Shown here in pieces: positions 24,271 through 37,008 of a DNA stretch of 64,000 nucleotides. The DNA comes from Sindora glabra. Its lineage: Eukaryota; Streptophyta; Magnoliopsida; Fabales; Fabaceae. The translations under genes were made by a program, and so were the position numbers. How positions within the stretch are numbered: the first letter of the stretch is position 1; each line of letters begins with the position of its first letter. The notes under the pieces are model-generated. The model had not been told where the DNA came from. It did not search any database and saw only the letters and a list, made by a program, of their open reading frames with translations. Location of the stretch: the NCBI GenBank assembly GCA_020226215.1, contig CM035236.1:47801057-47865056 (forward strand). Reading direction: 5' to 3'.

Positions 24271-24727
24271 GAAAATTATTTTCTCGAGATATGTATAAAT
24301 GAAATATTCATAATAAAATATTCATATTTTTTCCATATATTGTACACATTTTTGTTATGGCATATTTATAGAAATATTTAAACCCTATCTCAATATCGTG
24401 ATAAGAATAATGATTCTCATTTAGCATCTTAGGTAAATGCTTTGACCCAGTGTGTAAAGATTTACATATGATTATCATAATTTTGTTATGTCAATTTTTT
24501 TTAGTACAAACTTATTATATATATCCCTATCAGATATTGTATATGGTCAATGAGGTATAAGTGTATATAATATATATTTCATTGATATCCTTATCAAATA
24601 CTATGTTTTATATTATTAGACATTTATGATCTCAATTTAGACCAGTAGGTGTAAAGATGCCATATTTTTCTTTTACATCTTATTAAAGTGGCCACTATTA
24701 TTGAATTAAATGGTCCAAGTAGGAGAC

Positions 24728-25177
24728 TATTAGATTTTTTATTTTTGGACTTATTAATTCAATAATAAAATAAGATATAGAAGGGTTTAGCTCAATATTA
24801 AAGTGACTGAATAGTTTGGGCCCAATGGTAATCTAACCCAATTAATGTGATAATAGGTAGTTCTATGTGATGGGTAAGCCCACCAATGTTATTAATGTAA
24901 ATAAGGATTGCTACTCCTAAATCCTATGATTGATTCTGCATACTTCCCATCAGTGTTAAAAAGTTTCCCCAATCAAGTTCTCATCAAGAGTTAATAGGAG
25001 TACAAAGTTCGTGATCAAGACCAATCGTGAGTAGTTCGTAATTTATAGCAAATCCTAATTTTATATTCGTATCACAATGGATTCATCAGGTAATAATAAT
25101 AAATCTTTTCACGTTTAATATTATTCTTCTCACATGATTCAATTGGGTTATTATTTTATGAAATTTTGATATTAACA
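24728..25177 (+). repeat. Copia-2 3' LTR
   Basis: 450 bases, TATTAGATTTT to GATATTAACA, direct repeat of 18673-19132. It is preceded by the purine tract at 24717-24727 and about 430 bases of 3' non-coding sequence. Confidence 0.92.
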
Positions 25178-25314
25178 TTTTATTTATATATACAGGGTAA
25201 AACTAACAACAATTGTATATAATAATTTTTGTGAAAATGATTTTTTGCTAACAATCATTATGTTCATATTCACTTTTTGATGTAAGAATACACACTCCAT
25301 CTTTAGGGTTGATG

Positions 25315-26610
25315 CTAAGGCTATGTTTGGATCGAGTGAAAGGAGGGAGAATTGAAATGAAATTTAGATTGAAAATATTTTTAATTATTTAGTTATGAAA
25401 GTAAAGTAAAAGAGGAAGTAAAATTTTGATGAAAATAGCAGTGGGATCCATAAAATGGTTTTCATTCCAAAAGTGAGATGAAAATTGGAGTGAGCAAGAG
25501 ATATATTACTATGGTTTCATTTGTTTTAATGAAAAATATTATTTTAAAGGAGTTTCTTTATTGTAAAGGAGTAGAAGGAAGGATCACCACAGTTGTCAAA
25601 TAAAGAAATTCTCATTCAAAGAACTACTAACAAACCTAATATTCCTATTTCTCATCGAACCTAGAAATTGAAATGAATCAAGTTATGAAAAATCACAATC
25701 ATTAGGTAGCAATTTCCAAGCATTAATCAAGCTTATATTTTTCCTTTAATTTTTTAAGCAATTCCCCATATTTCCTTGGAATGGGTAGATTTTTGAAGAG
25801 ATTAGAAGAAGGAGAATGGAAAATCACAAATAATGATGAGGTTAACGAAGTGGATTTGTGAAGAGAAATGATGGAAGAGAAGATACAGAGAGATGTAACA
25901 ATGAGGAAGATAAGCCAAGGCAAGAGCAGGGAAGCTAGCTTAGAAAACATTAGTAGCTATCATCTAACATACATAGCAAATTGGAACAAGGCTTGAGAGT
26001 TGAATCTTATTTTCATATGTGAATGAGTGTTTGTTAATGAGTAAAATGCAAAAGTATTAAATGGAAAGAAGGAGAGAAGAAAAAAAATCTTTCATTTCCA
26101 ACCAAAATTTGTTAATTATTTATTTTTAAGAATTGTCCAAAATAATTTTAGAAAATGTTTTTACAAAATAATAAAACAAAAGTAGAATCAAATAGGCCTT
26201 AAACTTCTAAAAATGATGTTTGTCTTTATTTACCTTATTTTATAAATTTTTATGTCTCTTCATCTTCATAGGTAAGGATTATATTACAATTGTGTTGATT
26301 CTTACTCATCCTTCTGAACTAAAAAAAAATGTAGTGTAGTATTTTTTTTAAACTTAAAATGTAAATATATTATATTAAACTTTTTATAGAATAATTTACA
26401 TTGTTGAGTTACATATTTATATATAAAGGTATGATTGTAATTTTAACCTATAAAATCTTTATTTTCCCACTTTTTCTATTAAATCAAATAATAAAATCAT
26501 TTTTTTACTACCATTTTCCTTTCATCTAAACATAAAGAATGAAAATATTATCCTTTTTATTTTCTTTATGTTTTCATCCCACTCAATTTTCATTTCATCC
26601 AAACAAAGTA
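25315..26610. mobile_element. probable DNA-transposon remnant (inverted-repeat ends)
   Basis: Near 25317 the text 'taaggctatgtttggatc' appears. Two candidate mirror ends exist: 'gaatcaaataggccttaaa' at about 26187-26205 and 'catccaaacaaagtatta' at about 26596-26613. Both match the left end imperfectly. The TTTGTTTGGAT terminus is common on plant non-autonomous DNA transposons. One element with two possible ends, or two overlapping ones, would fit. No transposase is seen; the minus-strand open stretch 25723-25950 is low in complexity. Confidence 0.35.
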
Positions 26611-29403
26611 TTAAAATTTTAGATTACACTAAATTATGAGAAAAAGTGAATAAGAACATGTAAACAAAATTACATAGTAAATTTCTTCTTTCTACTAGGA
26701 GTCACTTTATAGTAAAAAATGTCATACTAATTTGACCATTTTATGTTAGCAGGGTCTCATGATTTATGAGCAATGTTCTAAGACCTTTAAAATAATATAA
26801 ATAATTAAACTGGAGCAATAAGTAGATATGCATAGAAATGCAATAAATAAGTGCATAAACATGCATAGAACAAATAAATTTGATTTAATGTTTAATGTAG
26901 TTGCAAGAACCACACTTAAGTGTACATCAATTGGTATAAGAATGCTTAATTTGAAAACTTAAAACTCTTATGTTACACTTTAAAAAAAAAATCATTTAAG
27001 TTCGAACTAATGGATGCCCATTAAAAAATGACTAAATAAGGAATTTCCTAGGTAACAATTCTACAAGTTAGGGTAGGGATTCTTTTTATATTAATTTATG
27101 TGATCATTAATAGTGAAAAAATAATGAGAGATGTAATGTTCAAAATAATTGTTGTAGGAAGCAATGTGTAACAAATAAACATGTTGTGAAAAATCATTTC
27201 CACTTAACAAGTTTTGTAGAAATCTTATTACCATCAAATATCAATGACATGTTGTTATGAAGGGGTACTAAGTCTTAAGGAAACAAAAACTTAAGAAAAT
27301 AATTTGAGAATAACTATAATACACCTATTTATCATTCCTAATTTGCCCATAACGGCTATTGCCCTTTATTTTCCCAATTTCACTATACCTATCTAAATTT
27401 CCCTCATTTTTCCTATTCATCCCAATCTTTTTAGAAAGCGTCATGGAGCACTCTTTCCCTTTTCATCATTTTTAATAATTTAAAGAACTTTTACTTATTT
27501 AATCTTCATGGAATTTCAGTACATAAATATGTTTTGTGTCTTCTTTCTTTTTATGTGATTAAATCAAAGCTTCATTGAAGAAAACATAAGATTTGGATTT
27601 AAAAAAGGTATTTTTGCCGTAACTTAGTTTTTTTCCTCATTAATGAAGAATGGACTAATCTTCCAACAAATTTGTGTATCAATTATCCTTTCCAAGATTA
27701 TGTGAGTAGTGTTCTATTTAAATCTTTGAATAATTTCATAAAAATATTATTATTTTAGTTATTATGTAGTTTTCAAGAAAATTGAATTTGATCTTGCATT
27801 TGATATGAAATTTATGAAAAATTATAAGGGAACTTGTTGTTATAATGTAACTTTTATGATTTGTGATGATTTGATGGAGAGATATAAGGTTATGAATGAG
27901 ATCTATGTTGAATTGTGTTAGATGAACAATATTTTTGTAGGAAAATATATAAAATTTATTGACATAATGACTTTTGTAATTGATTATAAGCTCTCTGTAC
28001 TCATATAATGGCTTAAACAATTAATTACATATGATGGCTTATATAATTAATTATAAGCTCTTTAGGCTTATATAATTGATTATGATAAAAAAAATTCTCT
28101 TTAGTCTTATATTATCAATTATACTCTATTTCCTTTTAAAATTATATATGTTCTAAGGAATTTAACCATAATATAGCTTTTTAAACATTTGATATGAGGA
28201 CGAATGATCCTAACATGAACAATTAAGAGTGAAAATGAGTATGTAAACATGATTATGATATGATATGTTAGGTACATAAGAGTTACTCTTTTTAAGCCAT
28301 ATGAGTTTGAAATATGAATTTTCAAGTGTGCTATAAAAATATGCAAATTGTATTATTAAATGAGGGTTTGTGAGGTTGTTATTATATGTAAAATAATGAC
28401 ATATGGGCTTAGAGGCACATTACAATTTTCTTGGTACATGTAAATGTCTATTACGTGAAATCTAAATACATTTGAATTAGTATGTTAGTTAAGACATTTG
28501 TATATTTGTATGGATGTTATTATCATTTTGGTAAAGAGATTGAAGTGCTAACTGATGCACTTGTTTATATCTAATAAATTATCCTATTTATGAGTTATAA
28601 TGATGATAGTGGTGTCTATATTATTATTATGGCTTTATGCATTAGATTCATATGCCTATTTATGAAGAAATAAGGCTAACTCTAGAAGGACAATGTTTAG
28701 CTTATGAAGGAATATGGATATCCGAGAGTCACAAGGAGATTTGTTTTAAATTGTTAAGCTTGAATATCTTGTTAATTGTTTAAATCTCCTTATGTTCAAT
28801 ATTGAAATTATGAATGCTTTAATAGTACCTTGTAATAGTAGCCTTATTTTGGTATTCGATTCAAGAGAATTCACGTTGTCATTTATATGTATGTGTTCAT
28901 GGCATTATTAAGAAGCTAAAAGGTAAAATTATGCCTTTCTTTTATGTTAGTTTTTGATAATAGAGGTATGAGTATCTTTCTTAACCTTGTAAATGGGATG
29001 CAAGATTGGTCCTTTTAATTTTTTTTTATATATTGGAGTATCTTGAAGATTTTAGGTTTAATTCAAGTTTGTAATTTGAATGATTACTTGCTAAGTTCAA
29101 TGTAAACTCATTCTATTTTTTTTCCTCTTGGGAGGATGTTTCCCCTTAGGTATGCAATTATTGCTTATGTGGTTGAAGATCGACTTGTATTAAAAAGTCT
29201 TATGGCATTTTGGTAAGTAAGGAGACAATTAGATTAGGTATTTGCATAAATCACATAGTTTTAAGCTCAATTTGAATCTTAAAAGTTTTCACAAATAGCA
29301 TTGCAATTTAATGATTTAAGCATGTTTTATGCATTGATAGGCTAGAAGGTAGTTGCTAATGGCAATTTCCTACATTGGTTATGGTCCAGGTAAGGCCATG
29401 ATA
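26611..29403. other. AT-rich non-coding DNA, possible LTR right end at 29385-29403
   Basis: No protein-like sequence is recognised. Around 27960-28125 the phrases 'aattgattataagctct' and 'ggcttatataatt' recur at about 60-base spacing. The last bases (ggtccaggtaaggccatgata) resemble the right end of a long Gypsy LTR, which typically closes in a GGTCCGGG...GTGACA pattern. The left end was not located, so this is only a hint of another old solo LTR. Confidence 0.3.
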
Positions 29404-29685
29404 CACTTACTTTCAAAGACAACATTCTGATCATGAAAAATTACAAATAAAAATATAAAAGATAGCATAGTGTCATCATAAAGCTAGCAAAGTGCTAGAG
29501 ATGCATAGTATATAAAAATGTGCATTGAGTAGCAATTATGGCTAAGTGAGCCCCTACAACCTTTAAATCGAGGATTTTTATAAGTTATAATCTTAAAGTT
29601 ACTAACTATAATAGTTAAAGGAACTCACACCCATCTTATTCAATCAAACATATTCTAAGGTCTAAGAAATTAAGTTGCTACCAAC

Positions 29686-29719
29686 CACTACTACAATAAT
29701 TTTTTCTTTTAGTAGCAAC
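29686..29719 (+). repeat. CACTA-like terminal sequence
   Basis: CACTACTACAATAATTTTTT followed by CTTTTAGTAGCAAC. The CACTA start plus a TTAGTAGC-type phrase is characteristic of the ends of this superfamily. Confidence 0.6.
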
Positions 29720-31714
29720 AAATGTTACCACCAAAATGTGGGATTATTGGTTTAAGTTATATTTAGCAATAATAAATTATCTCTGTAAGCTGTTATAGTA
29801 GAATATTCTATAAAAAGTCAATGTAATAAGAACTATACTTGCTATTGAATGCATGTATTAGGCAAGAAAAAATGACACTACAAAAGTTTTGTAGGCATTA
29901 GCCAATTAGCTTCTTTTTTACGCTCTTTACAATAATAAAGCTACAATGGGCTTTTTAGCTTTTATTCAAAACTATTTTTTATTAGTAATTCATTACTTTA
30001 TTTTCTTTAAATTTTATTTTGTAATAAAATAATAACATATATTGATAAATACATAATTTGTGAAAATAAATTTTCATATACCATTAAAATGGTTTATGAA
30101 ATCTTATAATCCAAATATGTCTTAGTGAAAAAAAATGCTCTAACAACTGTCATCAACCAAGTTCCTACAAAAGTTTTCTAATTTAGGCATTGACTAGGCT
30201 TTTAAGTTTTTACAAATTATAACTATTTACTAGGGGTGTAAAATGGACTGGTTCTTATGGACTAATTTGTGTAAACCAACTTAAAAAATAGACTAAATTT
30301 TAAGTGGTTCAATTTGATCTATATCTATGATTTGGTCTATGAATTTATAAACTAAAATTGTATTTTAATTATCTAGTTTAGACTAGTCTATTCAAACTTT
30401 AATCTAGATGAACCAACCCATATAAGTTTTCAGTTAAAATAGACCAAATTTTAAGTAATTTGGTCTGCAGATCATGCTTTAATTAACAAACCTACCATTT
30501 GCACATATCAACTTTAAACTTCATCTAATATTTTCTTTCTAACAAAAAAACTGAGCAACCATACTTTTAGAGTCTCCATCAATTAATAACTTTTTAATTA
30601 ACTATCAAATTATCTAACTTTAATACCCACATCATATTTTAGGAATTAAGGAGTTAGGGAAGTAACTAATTAGAAAATTTTCATTAGCAACTATTCAAAT
30701 CTAGTTTTTAGTACATGGCTATAGCAATATATAATAAAATAAGTCTTCTACTATATTAATGGTTGAAAATTATAAGCTAAATAATCAAACAAATATTTAT
30801 AAATAGTAATCCATTTATGCATATTTAAAACTTCATTATAAAATATCATTTCTTTTCAACTAAAATGCGCATATAACTATAGAGTTTGACAACATTTAAT
30901 ACTAGTTTGGTGACTAGGATTACACTTGCAATTTGGAAATGAGATAAGGAAAAACCAATTTAGTTATTATGTGTTGTATCCTTACTCTTTTGTGAAGTTC
31001 ACTCACACAAGACAAATGAAGAATTCAAATTAATTAATAAGGATTACCATCTTATTCAACCAAAAATAAAGGACCAATGGAAAAAAAGCATTTTAAATAT
31101 ATATATAATGAAATGTTTTGCTATATTCTTGACAATGATATGTCCATTTACACTATCACAAGAATAGTATTCATTATGTTCTTTATAATGATATTTATAC
31201 TAGATTACTAATGATATATAGAGCTTATTTTCAAGGGCTATATTTAAATGAATAGTATTTAGTATTTTCTTAAAAATTAAATGCACCATGTGGCTTTATA
31301 GGCCATTAAAATGGAGAATGCAACAAGGATTTGGCATTACAATTAATACAACTATCTCTTAAATTTAGAAAGCATACTTAACTAAAAAAAATTACCAAAT
31401 ATTAATAAAACTAAACAATGTGCACAAATTTGATGGCATAAAAAACCAAAAGATAATTAACATATTTTTTATCTTATCTAAGATGAAAAAAATTACAATT
31501 TCTAAATCATTAGAAGGATACTAATTTGAGCTTTTTATTCAAAGTTATATATGGAGTACCAATTTGCAAGAGAGAGAAGGATAAAGAAACATAAAAAATC
31601 AATAGAACTAGCATTATAAAATATAATCTTATAGAAAGTGTGGATTAATTATTTCCTACTTTCAATAGCACATCACTTATTATTGCTTGCAGTTAGTTTT
31701 TTTTTTTTTTAAAA
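29720..31714. other. non-coding part of the CACTA-like element
   Basis: AT-rich sequence with no protein-like reading. At about 30231 the phrase 'ctaggggtgtaaaatgg' opens a stretch to about 30475 with repeated 'agaccaaattttaagt' and 'aattt.gtct' words, which may be a small separate insertion. I cannot place its ends. Confidence 0.4.
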
Positions 31715-32270
31715 TAAACTCTTGCATTTCTTTTTTATAGTTAGCAAAGCAAAACTTCATCTCTTCTCATATTTCATGTTCTACTATCAACTTAGCTTGA
31801 ACCTCAATTAATGTTATCATAACTTTATTATATTGCCTTTTAAACTCATTTGCTTCTTTTTGTTAGACTATTAATTGTTCTTGCAATGCTTCAAAAAATT
31901 GACATTATTGAACTTAGTCTTGCTTTATAAGCTAAACGTTGTCCTAATTTTTCTCTAACTGCAAGCATATAGGTAGCATTAATAATTAAGCTTTCATCTT
32001 TTTCTTCTTTTAAGTCTTGTAACTTCTCATGAATAACTTCATTAAAATGTTTCTAAATTAATAATATATGAAAAAAATTAGTTTATTTGAAATATGCCAT
32101 AAATATAATGTATAAGTCATAAAAAAGATAATGCATTAACTTTCTTAAAGGCATCATCAATCCATTTTCCATTTTTCTTTATATGAGTTAACTACTTAAT
32201 TGCTATAACTTCTTATCATCGGGTTATTTTCCCATCTCTAGATCCTTTAAGTTACATAACTTTCAAAGGG
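31715..32270 (-). pseudogene. plant transposase (Ptta/En/Spm, Transposase_24-like) remnant
   Basis: On the minus strand, around 32130-32200, the reading LTHIKKNGKWIDDAFKKV matches the 'THxRKNGxWxDxxAxK' motif of plant CACTA-associated proteins. A stretch starting GTTAATGC and ending TTTAG then looks like an intron (about 32045-32135). After it comes KHFNEVIHEKLQDLKEEKD, then INATYMLAVREKLGQRLAYK, and across a frameshift ALQEQLIV and FKRQYNKVMITLIEVQAKL, a coiled-coil tail. Stops and frame changes make it a pseudogene. The intron-like structure suggests it descends from a spliced transposon gene. Confidence 0.65.
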
Positions 32271-33229
32271 TTAGATTATGAAGTTAAAGCATGTCAAACT
32301 AAAAATTATAATGCTGAACGTATCACAACTAATTGCTTGGAATAATTTTCGACTACAACAATAATTTATGATTTGCTTTGTCTTATTTGCCTTATTCTTA
32401 TCACTAACTTTCTGTTACTTATGTAAAGTTGCTCTATACATTTACTTAATAGAACAAAAAGTACATCACAAAAGCATTTTGTAAAAAAAAAAAATACTAT
32501 TTGTAAGTATATAATGATAGAATAAAGTTAGCATTCCTTTATTTTTTTGCAAGGTTACAAATATTTATGATTATTTCCTATTATGATAAAGTTATTCTTC
32601 AAAGTACATAATTCACAAATCATACCTTAAATTTTGATATTTCAAAAAGATCAATTAAGAACTCCCATTCTTCCTTTGTTAAGTTAGATGTTTAAAATTT
32701 AAATAGTGCTCAAGAAACTTAATGCATCAATTCGAATAAAGAAGATTTATTGCTTTTAAAATGGCTATTTTGATATATATAGTATTTAGCAAGTTGAATG
32801 CATCTTGCACATATAAGTAAGTTATAATAATTGATCAAAACAACTAGTTATTAAAGAATATAAAAATAATAAAATTGATTATTAAATGCAATCTTGATTT
32901 TAGTCCTAAAAAAAGAAAGTAATACAAAAATTATAATATCATATTCACTACTATTCTATTCTTAATGATTTCTAGCACATTTTTCCAGCTATTTGGTTTT
33001 ATAAAGCATGCTAATGAACTATGATTGAAAGAGGAGTAATAAGGTTATTCCTTCCATTACCCACTAAAACATTCTTATTTGGAAGGATGAGAACATTTAA
33101 GTTTTGTTGATGTTTCTTCTAAACTGTCAAGCCTCAAGTTAGTCCTTATTTAGCCTTAATTGATATGGTAGAATCTTAAATAATTAAACAAAAGAATATA
33201 AAATTCACCATAAGTATAACTTTTAACTA

Positions 33230-33455
33230 TCCTATTTGTTGCATTTATGTACATTTAACAATTGTAGATGTCCACTTGACCTTCTAACTTTACATAGAAA
33301 ATAAGCAAATAGGGGTTAAGAATATCATAGAGTACTAGTAACATTTTTATTGGACTTGCTATTTGTGCTTTATAAGGTATCTCCTTTTGAAACTTAATGT
33401 GCATTTTCCATAATGATAAGCAATAAATTAAAAAAAATGTTAAATAAACAAGCAC
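33230..33455 (-). pseudogene. possible DUF4218-like CACTA protein remnant
   Basis: The open stretch 33255-33455 ends with YVKLEGQVDIYNC, and beyond the stop MYIN. This resembles the 'VKLGGPVHYRWMYPI' block of the DUF4218 region found in CACTA transposase genes. Only this short block is convincing, but its position upstream of the Ptta-like remnant on the same strand is the expected one. Confidence 0.35.
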
Positions 33456-33459
33456 ACAT

Positions 33460-34648
33460 GGAAAATATATTTGCTAAGAATAAAGTCATAATCTTATAAA
33501 ATTCCTTTCCTTAGTGGACTATTGTATTTTTCTAAGTTTTATCACGTTATTGATAATGATTAATGCAAGAACACTCAAGGTTGCTATTTGTTTTTTAATC
33601 TTGCCATATTATATATAGTGTATACACATAAATGAAAAAAGTAGAAATAATTAGTTAATTTGAATTTGGCAAAGCTACAATAATCAATTAACAATGCATA
33701 AAAAGGCTTTTGACTTTTTTTATTGAACTTATGTAAAAATATTAAAAATTAAGAAGAATTAAAATTTGATACCTATTTATGTTGGGAAAGGGCAATTAAC
33801 TTCTTATTAAACATAATGATTCTACAACCCTTTGATAATGTAAATCACTATACAACAATAATTATAACTTTAATATGTTTGGTCTTTTTCTTTGTTATCA
33901 TAGATTGAAAATAATAACACATGACCCTTTTCGAATGAATTTCTTGTTAAAATTAAATTCAAGCATTAATAAAGCTAATGTTAGAAGGATAACTAAATGG
34001 AAATTAGCTTGCCATAGACAATAGAAATTTTCTTTTGAAAATTGGATAATCAGAGGTGGGTTTGGTATTTGGTTATAAGTGAAAAATAACATATGTACAA
34101 AGTAGAGAGGGATATAGAAAGAAACAAACATAGAGGTGGTATTCTAAAGTTACTTTGTAGAATTGTATATTTTATTAATTAATGGTTTGAACAAGTTACA
34201 TTTCTTTGATTCTCCATTGATAGTAGAATGCTTATGGTAGTTGTTTTTTATTAAGCTTATAATTGACCCTAAACAATGTCTTTTGCTTATTTAAAACCTT
34301 GATTTTCTTTTTAGCTTCTTTGAAGGCTAAGAACATGAATGAGGAAAACTTGTGCAGACCAATATACATGAGGTAAGTTCTTAATATATGATTTTTTTAT
34401 CAATTTAATAAAGGCTTATTAAAGCTGATTGCAACTATATACGTGTTAAATTAAATAGAAGAACTTAAAGGCAATGGTGCCTCAATTACAACACATGTGA
34501 AATGATAATGGCAGAACATGTCAAGTCTTTTTTAATATTATCTGGATATATCTACTCCACATGTTTTATATAGATGAATTGGAACCTTGGTTTTGGCATC
34601 AATCTATAGCTTGAGAGTTTTCCATATCTAGGGGTTTCATGTTATCTT
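33460..34648. other. AT-rich part of the CACTA-like element, no recognisable domain
   Basis: If a TNP2-type transposase domain survives it should lie here or in 36307-37008, but I could not read one in any frame. The minus-strand open stretch at 33898-34131 shows no known motif. Confidence 0.4.
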
Positions 34649-35265
34649 TGTTGGGCATTCGGATTATCACATGTAGCGGAATTTTAAAATTTTGATCCGA
34701 ATTCTACCTAGGATCCATGCAAAAAGCATAAGTCAATGATTAGGGTTTTAGCTATTGGGCACTCGTGTTTCTACTGATCAAAACTTGAGAGCGGATGAAT
34801 CAAACACCGGCCGGAAGGTACAACATCTTTACGGTATCCACACTCTCACCCTCCACGCGTCTGCTAGGATGCATTTTTCTCTCTAAGAATTAAGATTGGA
34901 TGTTTTCTGAGTGATTTAGGGTTTATATGGAAGCTTAAAATGTATGATTAAAGTGCTGCCCTCAAGTCCCCTTTTATAGAACTTAGGCAAGCCATAATCC
35001 TAGTCCAACTAGGATAATACTTCCAAAATCCTAATCACACTTAACAACTCATCTTATCCTTATCCTAGAGATAATGGGGAGAGATAGGACTTATCTATTA
35101 ATTATCTAATATTAGATAATAATATTATCTCATAATATAAATATCTTAATTATTAGATAATTGCATATAATTATCAAATATTAGAATAATATTATCTCAT
35201 AATATATTTATCTAATATCTGATAAGATAATTATTTGATATTTCTTTAATATCAAATAATATCAC

Positions 35266-35307
<42 letters not shown>

Positions 35308-36306
35308 GTGAATTATTATTCTTAATAATATATATATGCACGAAAATAAGTCCAATTAATTGGATATTAATATAATTGAAGTCCAATTAATTATTATCTT
35401 ATTCCTACTCCTTTTGTGTGACCCTGTAGGTTCTTACTACGTTGACAATAACTCATTTATTGAGTCATAGACAGTAAGCGGTATCTAGCAATACATCACT
35501 GCCACTCAAGTAGTAAGAATGTCTGTGATTCGACATCCACCTAACATATGATCAACGTTTCGCATCATAACCCTTTTGTAATAATATCCAAATTGAACTA
35601 GAGGCATGGAATGTGTCATCCTCGTTAATGTTCAATTTATATTTCTTAATACTGAGTAGACTTAAAATAAATAATTAATATCACATATTAATTCAACTGA
35701 GCATAACCATGCATTTCTAAGTCTCGCTCAATCAAGGGGCCGAAGGATATTTCTCTTTTATACACGAGTAACAAAATCCCATTTACATCACTCACTTTCC
35801 TCTACACGATTTATGACACACCCAATCAATGCCCTACTTGTCATCCTGATTAAAGGTGACATATGATAATATTAAAGTGAGTAATTCCTCATATAGGGAA
35901 CCGTAGTGACTTCAGGTCAAAGGTTTATGTGTATTTGTGATCATATGAGAATAACTTATGACATATTTATCCATGCAATATTCTCATAGTGGGTCAGTCC
36001 AATACATTGTTCACTAGCAATGTACTCATGTATTAACTTGATATCACATATCTATGATTCGTAATCATCAGTCACTATACATGCTAGTCTCGATGTATTA
36101 TTACTATCTTTTTCATAATAATACTTGACTAGGAGCATTTTAGGAATAGCAAAGCTATTCCAAGGATAATTATTATATTAAGTTATAAATTGCGCATAAT
36201 AATAATAAAAATAAAATATAATAATTAAATTATCTAAAATAAAATATAATACATTGTGTATAACTTCAATCATCTTATATGATTGTTTCTAGGACACACA
36301 CCAACA
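34649..36306 (-). mobile_element. solo LTR A (family TGTTGG...CCAACA), 1658 bp
   Basis: On the plus strand it begins TGTTGGGCATTCGG and ends CACACACCAACA, and it is flanked by a perfect 5-base duplication ATCTT (34644-34648 and 36307-36311). It is the reverse complement of solo LTR B (47937-49588) and nearly identical to it over the parts compared. A TATAAAAG promoter-like box lies at 34971-34978 on the minus strand. No primer-binding site, coding sequence or second LTR is present, so it is a solo LTR left by LTR-LTR recombination. A (AT)n run at 35269-35305 lies inside. Confidence 0.9.
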
Positions 36307-36311
36307 ATCTT

Positions 36312-37008
36312 ATGGACTAAGAATTTATTTATTGATTTTACTTATTAGGTTCTTACTTTCTTTGGTTGATATAGTGCCCAAGCCTTTTAATGGACATTTG
36401 TTGCCAACTAATAGTTTTGATAATATCCAACCATTCATTTATGGCCTTTCCAAGTTTCACTTTCGGTAATTTAAAATTTTCTATATACACCATTATAGAA
36501 TGATTGATTGACCTTAAGTGTTAGAGAATTACTTATTGGTATCCAACCAATGTCTATATGGTGTCGTTGTATATTTATTTTTAATATTGGTTGTATAATT
36601 GTCATAAATGTTATATCAAAATAATAAATAATAAAATGTGATCAATTATGAAACTAGTGGTTAAATTGCAACTTCAAATACAAAAAGTAAAATAAATCTT
36701 TACATTTATAGTCAACACTTTTCTAGTGAGTATTAAACCTTTCATATTTAGCCACATGTTAACATAATTTCAATTTTCTAAAAATAATTATTAAGCAAAA
36801 ACATAAAACTAAAAAGAATCAAGGTTAGAAGGAAAGTATACCTCATTAGATAAAGAATCATTTTTAAATTGAAAAAATTTTAGGGTGAAATTTATAAATA
36901 ACATCATACTTTACTCTTTTTAGTTTTACATTGTGCTATGCTTTAACCTTTTTACTTTCAAATCATGCTCAGTGCATCTAGCTTTCCATATTGATTACTA
37001 CAACAAAT
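36312..37008. other. fragment of the CACTA-like element between two solo LTRs
   Basis: Non-coding, AT-rich; only short 'ccaatgtct' type words are shared with the palindrome-rich region further right. Confidence 0.4.

Larger units (their letters stand above)
18673..25177 (+). mobile_element. Copia-2: decayed, internally deleted Ty1/Copia retrotransposon
   Basis: Direct LTRs (18673-19132 and 24728-25177) bound a plus-strand element of 6505 bases. Its target duplication is perfect: TTTTA at 18668-18672 and at 25178-25182. A primer-binding site at 19135 and a purine tract AAGTAGGAGAC just before the 3' LTR confirm the ends. Coding order is gag, integrase, reverse transcriptase, RNase H. The zinc knuckle and protease active site are missing, and the rest is full of stops and frameshifts. 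Both LTRs begin TATTAG rather than TGTTAG. Confidence 0.94.

Noticed and set aside
25723..25950. 75-residue minus-strand frame
   Set aside because: Leucine/serine-rich low-complexity frame inside a probable DNA-transposon remnant; no transposase motif.
26925..26950. 'gtgtacatcaattggtataag', possible tRNA/SINE-like box
   Set aside because: Resembles a tRNA-like A/B-box phrase only superficially; no second promoter box and no cloverleaf could be formed.
27736..28346. two minus-strand frames of 94 and 75 residues
   Set aside because: Composition-driven frames across short local repeats ('ataattgattataagctct'); no recognisable domain.
30231..30475. possible hAT-like MITE starting 'aggggtgtaaaatgg'
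   Set aside because: The start resembles common plant MITE ends but no inverted partner end or target duplication could be found.
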